64,000 bases of DNA from positions 5,952,001-6,016,000 of the forward strand of contig NZ_FMHV01000002.1 of NCBI RefSeq assembly GCF_900091465.1, read 5' to 3'. A program made the translations under genes and the position numbers. The notes beneath the pieces are model-generated. The model ran no database searches. It saw nothing but the letters and a program-made list of their open reading frames with translations, and was not told the origin of the DNA. Source of the stretch: Micromonospora rhizosphaerae. GTDB lineage: Bacteria > Actinomycetota > Actinomycetes > Mycobacteriales > Micromonosporaceae. This document shows positions 61,770 to 64,000 of the stretch, one piece after another (within the stretch, counting starts at the first letter, position 1; each line of letters starts with the position of its first letter).

Positions 61770-62459
61770 TTACCGGCCGACCCGCCCCCGGGGTGCGCGA
61801 GCAGCCGGTTCCGGCTGCTCAGCCAGCACGGTGGCCACCGCCGCGATCAGCCCGTCCGCCGTGCGGGTGGGCGCGAACCGGCGGTCCGACCAGCGACGGC
61901 CCCGGTGCAGCCAGACGCTGGGCAGGCCGATGGCCGCCGCCCCGCCGATGTCCTCCTCCGGGCTGTCCCCGATCACCCAGGCGCCCCGCAGCGGCATCCG
62001 CGCCCGCTGCGCGGCGAGCGCGAAGATGCGCGGGTTGGGCTTGCTGACCCCGGCCTCCTCGGAGATCAACCAGTCGGCGACGTACCGGTCCAGGCCGGTC
62101 CGGCGGATCTTGGCATCCTGCTGGCGGACCACGCCGTTGCTGACCACCACCGGCACCCAGCCGGCGTCGTCGGCGATCCGCAGCGCGCAGGCCACCAGCG
62201 GGTCCAGCCGGGTGTTCGCCACCACCCCGTCGTGCAGCTCCTCGACCAGGTCGATGGCACGGATGCGCAGCTGGTAGCGGTCCCGGACGGCGTCCGCGAC
62301 GTCCCACCGGTCGGTCAGCCCGTCCGCGTCGATGGAGAGCAGCCAGTCGATGTCGGCGGGGGGCGCGCCGATGCCGTCCAGGAAGCGCTCTCCCCATGCG
62401 CGGAACGCCCCGGCCCGGTCAAGCAGGGTGTTGTCCAGGTCCAGCAGGAGCAGCGGCAC
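61770..62459 (-). CDS. HAD family hydrolase
   Basis: A 229-residue HAD hydrolase of the C1-cap type. Motif I LLLLDLDNTLLDRAG, motif II VVVSNGVV, the Lys in AGVSKPNPRIF, and motif III/IV AWVIGDSPEEDIGGAAAIGL. It is probably a phosphatase of a small metabolite. TAAGGT (62466-62471) lies six bases before GTG 62459, so the mRNA is probably leaderless. Confidence 0.88.
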   Translation of the reverse strand: MPLLLLDLDNTLLDRAGAFRAWGERFLDGIGAPPADIDWLLSIDADGLTDRWDVADAVRDRYQLRIRAIDLVEELHDGVVANTRLDPLVACALRIADDAGWVPVVVSNGVVRQQDAKIRRTGLDRYVADWLISEEAGVSKPNPRIFALAAQRARMPLRGAWVIGDSPEEDIGGAAAIGLPSVWLHRGRRWSDRRFAPTRTADGLIAAVATVLAEQPEPAARAPRGRVGR

Positions 62460-62520
62460 GGGGGCACCTTACGGGACCGAGGTGTCCTGCCGACAGGGCC
62501 CAGCCGCCCCGCGCCGTCCG

Positions 62521-63381
62521 TCAGCCGCGCAGCGCCGTTCGGGGGAGCCCCTGGTCGGGAAGGCGGTCGGCGAGCATCGTGTGGGCCGCCCGGGTGGCTG
62601 CCAGGGCACCGGGTTCGAGCGTCGCCACCAGCACCTCCTCCCCCGCGTCGGCGCCGCGGGCCAGCGGGCGCCCCTCCGGGTCGTACACCGCCGCCCCGCC
62701 GTTGAACCGCCACGGGTCGGCGCCGCCGACCGCGTTGGCGAAGACGACGTACATGGTGTTGTCCAGGGCGCGGGCCGCGTAGTAGAGGTCGCGCCGGTGC
62801 TCCGAGCCGGCCAGGTAGCCGCTGGGGCAGAGGTAACCGTGCGCGCCGTCGGCCGCGGCGGCCCGGCCATGCTCCGGAAAGCAGCCGTCGTAGCAGATGC
62901 CGAGGCCGAGGCGCCAGTCACCGACCAGCAGCGTGGCGCCGCGCCGGCCCGCGTCGAACAGCTCGCGCTCGCCGCCCCAGACATGCTGCTTGTCGTACGC
63001 CGACCGCACCGTTCCGGACGGGTCGAAGACGAGCGAGGAGATGGTCCGCCGCCCGTCCGGGTGCCGGACGGCCGCGCCGACCACCACCGTGGTCCCGCCG
63101 TCCCAGGCGGCCCGCCGCAGCGGGTCGAGCCGAGCGTCGTCGACCCGGTCGTCCTCGGCGGCGGCCACGTCCGTGCCGGTCGGGTCGGCGGCCAGGGTCG
63201 GCGGGTGGTACGCCGGCAGGAACAGCTCGGGCAGCACGGCGATCCGGGCGCCGGCGTCGGCCGCCCGGTCGACCAGTCGGGCGGCGGTGGCGGCATTGCC
63301 GGCGACATCGCCGGGGACCGGCTCGGCCTGGACCGCGGCCACGGTCAGCGAATGCTCGGGAAGCGGGGCGGGCGGAGTCAC
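62521..63381 (-). CDS. Carbon-nitrogen hydrolase (nitrilase superfamily)
   Basis: A 286-residue amidase with the Glu-Lys-Cys triad: VLPELFLPAY (Glu), SAYDKQHVWG (Lys) and GLGICYDGCFPE (Cys). It hydrolyses amide or nitrile bonds of a small molecule; the branch cannot be fixed from motifs. TAGGAT (63388-63393) lies six bases before GTG 63381, a leaderless arrangement. It diverges from acnR. Confidence 0.88.
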   Translation of the reverse strand: MTPPAPLPEHSLTVAAVQAEPVPGDVAGNAATAARLVDRAADAGARIAVLPELFLPAYHPPTLAADPTGTDVAAAEDDRVDDARLDPLRRAAWDGGTTVVVGAAVRHPDGRRTISSLVFDPSGTVRSAYDKQHVWGGERELFDAGRRGATLLVGDWRLGLGICYDGCFPEHGRAAAADGAHGYLCPSGYLAGSEHRRDLYYAARALDNTMYVVFANAVGGADPWRFNGGAAVYDPEGRPLARGADAGEEVLVATLEPGALAATRAAHTMLADRLPDQGLPRTALRG

Positions 63382-63434
63382 GCGGCGATCCTAACGGACC
63401 GCGAAGCTGGGTCGATCTTGCAAAAATGGATATT

Positions 63435-63480
63435 CAAGCCGTACGTACGGTTTGCATCGGCCCGGGGCACCTGTCACGAT
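63435..63480 (+). promoter_or_regulatory. acnR promoter with AcnR-type palindrome
   Basis: CAAGCCGTACGTACGGTTTG (63435-63454) is symmetric in nine of ten base pairs and overlaps a -35 TTGCAT (63452-63457). A 17-base spacer leads to -10 CACGAT (63475-63480). Autoregulation by AcnR is the simple reading; acn carries a related site at 48315. Confidence 0.6.
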
Positions 63481-63486
63481 CGTTCC

Positions 63487-64000
63487 GTGCCCAGAGTAAG
63501 TCAGGATCAGCTCGACGCGCGCCGCCAGGAGATCCTCGCCGCCGCGCGGGCCTGTTTCGCCCGGTACGGCTACGAGGGCGCGACCGTACGCCGCCTGGAG
63601 GAGGCCACCGGGCTGTCCCGTGGCGCAATCTTCCACCACTTCCGGGACAAGGACTCGCTCTTCCTGGCCGTGGCCGAGGACGACGCCGCCGCCATGGTGG
63701 AGACGGTGGCCCGCAACGGCCTGGTCCAGGTCATGCAGGATCTGCTCGCCCGGGCGGCCTCCCCGGACACCACCGGCTGGCTCGGCAGCCAGCTCGAGGT
63801 CTCCCGGCGGCTGCGCACCGACCCCGCCTTCGCCAAGCGCTGGGCGGAGCGCTCCGCCGCTATCGCCGAGGCCACCCGGGAGCGGCTGCTCCGTCAGCGG
63901 GAGGCCGGCGTGCTGCGCGCGGACGTGCCGATCGACGTGCTGGCGCAGTTCCTGGAACTGGCCTACGACGGGCTGGTGCTGCACCTGGCGATGGGCCGCC
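63487..64000 (+). CDS. acnR: TetR family regulator AcnR (3' end outside window)
   Basis: TetR-type repressor. The N-terminal helix-turn-helix domain is intact (DARRQEILAAARACFARYGY, LEEATGLSRGAIFHHFRDKDSLF) and the ligand domain begins with LVQVMQDLLARAASPDTTGW, LEVSRRLRTDPAFAKRWAER, close in pattern to AcnR of mycobacteria and corynebacteria, which represses aconitase. 171 residues are present. GTG 63487 lies six bases after the -10 box. It is about 15 kb from acnA, whereas in other actinobacteria I know the two are adjacent. Confidence 0.85.
   Translation, partial: MPRVSQDQLDARRQEILAAARACFARYGYEGATVRRLEEATGLSRGAIFHHFRDKDSLFLAVAEDDAAAMVETVARNGLVQVMQDLLARAASPDTTGWLGSQLEVSRRLRTDPAFAKRWAERSAAIAEATRERLLRQREAGVLRADVPIDVLAQFLELAYDGLVLHLAMGR

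Overview
The window is high-GC actinobacterial chromosome. Many genes start a few bases downstream of a TANNNT -10 box, so their mRNAs are probably leaderless. The gene content (DUF3097, DUF2630, AcnR-type TetR regulator, a complete conservon, MurL, coproporphyrin-type ferrochelatase next to fabG-inhA, and a diterpene operon like one I recall from Salinispora arenicola) points to Micromonosporaceae, most likely Micromonospora or a close relative. All calls come from reading the sequence; no database search was run.

Layout. 1-2.4 kb: a divergent murD2-murL pair, suggesting the alternative route that puts D-Glu into peptidoglycan. 2.5-7.9 kb: PucR regulator, rRNA-methyltransferase-like protein, DHFR-fold protein, frameshifted dTMP-kinase-like gene and an acetyltransferase. 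7.9-16.4 kb: class A penicillin-binding protein, NfeD-SPFH pair, serine hydrolase, DUF3097. 16.4-19.8 kb: HAD phosphatase, ferrochelatase, inhA and fabG. 20.0-20.4 kb: an isolated plus-strand unit with a hairpin-rich leader, a 17-codon ORF and a 28-residue membrane peptide. 20.4-23.5 kb: MoxR-DUF58-VWA operon (moxR frameshifted). 23.7-33.2 kb: bacterial PH-domain proteins, PAP2 protein, thioesterase, MBL hydrolase, sugar kinase, asparagine synthetase and aminopeptidase P. 33.4-37.4 kb: two adjacent genes for anchored or secreted beta-helix proteins that share a 1,540-bp block, apparently identical. 37.4-45.5 kb: a 1,832-residue secreted amylase-pullulanase with a recognisable promoter and operator-like repeats, then a CBM2-like membrane protein and small proteins. 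46.7-51.3 kb: C39-like peptidase, DedA protein, a 21-residue peptide ORF and aconitase. 51.3-55.4 kb: conservon cvnA-B-C-D (cvnB frameshifted). 55.5-59.5 kb: P450, class I and class II diterpene cyclases, translationally coupled. 59.5-64 kb: acetyltransferase pseudogene, DUF2630, RIO kinase, HAD hydrolase, carbon-nitrogen hydrolase and the start of acnR.

Links between distant parts. The acnR promoter carries a near-perfect 20-bp palindrome that recurs with 17 of 20 matches upstream of aconitase, 15 kb away, so AcnR probably represses both. Three genes (dTMP-kinase-like, moxR, cvnB) are each broken by one missing G in a G tract, which looks like a sequencing or assembly error rather than gene decay. 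Large imperfect or perfect palindromes whose outer ends carry GATC lie at several gene 3' ends and look like a dispersed terminator-like repeat family.

The most unusual items are the 20.0-20.4 kb leader unit, the beta-helix duplication with its shared upstream element, the diterpene operon, the MurD2-MurL pair and the AcnR palindromes.
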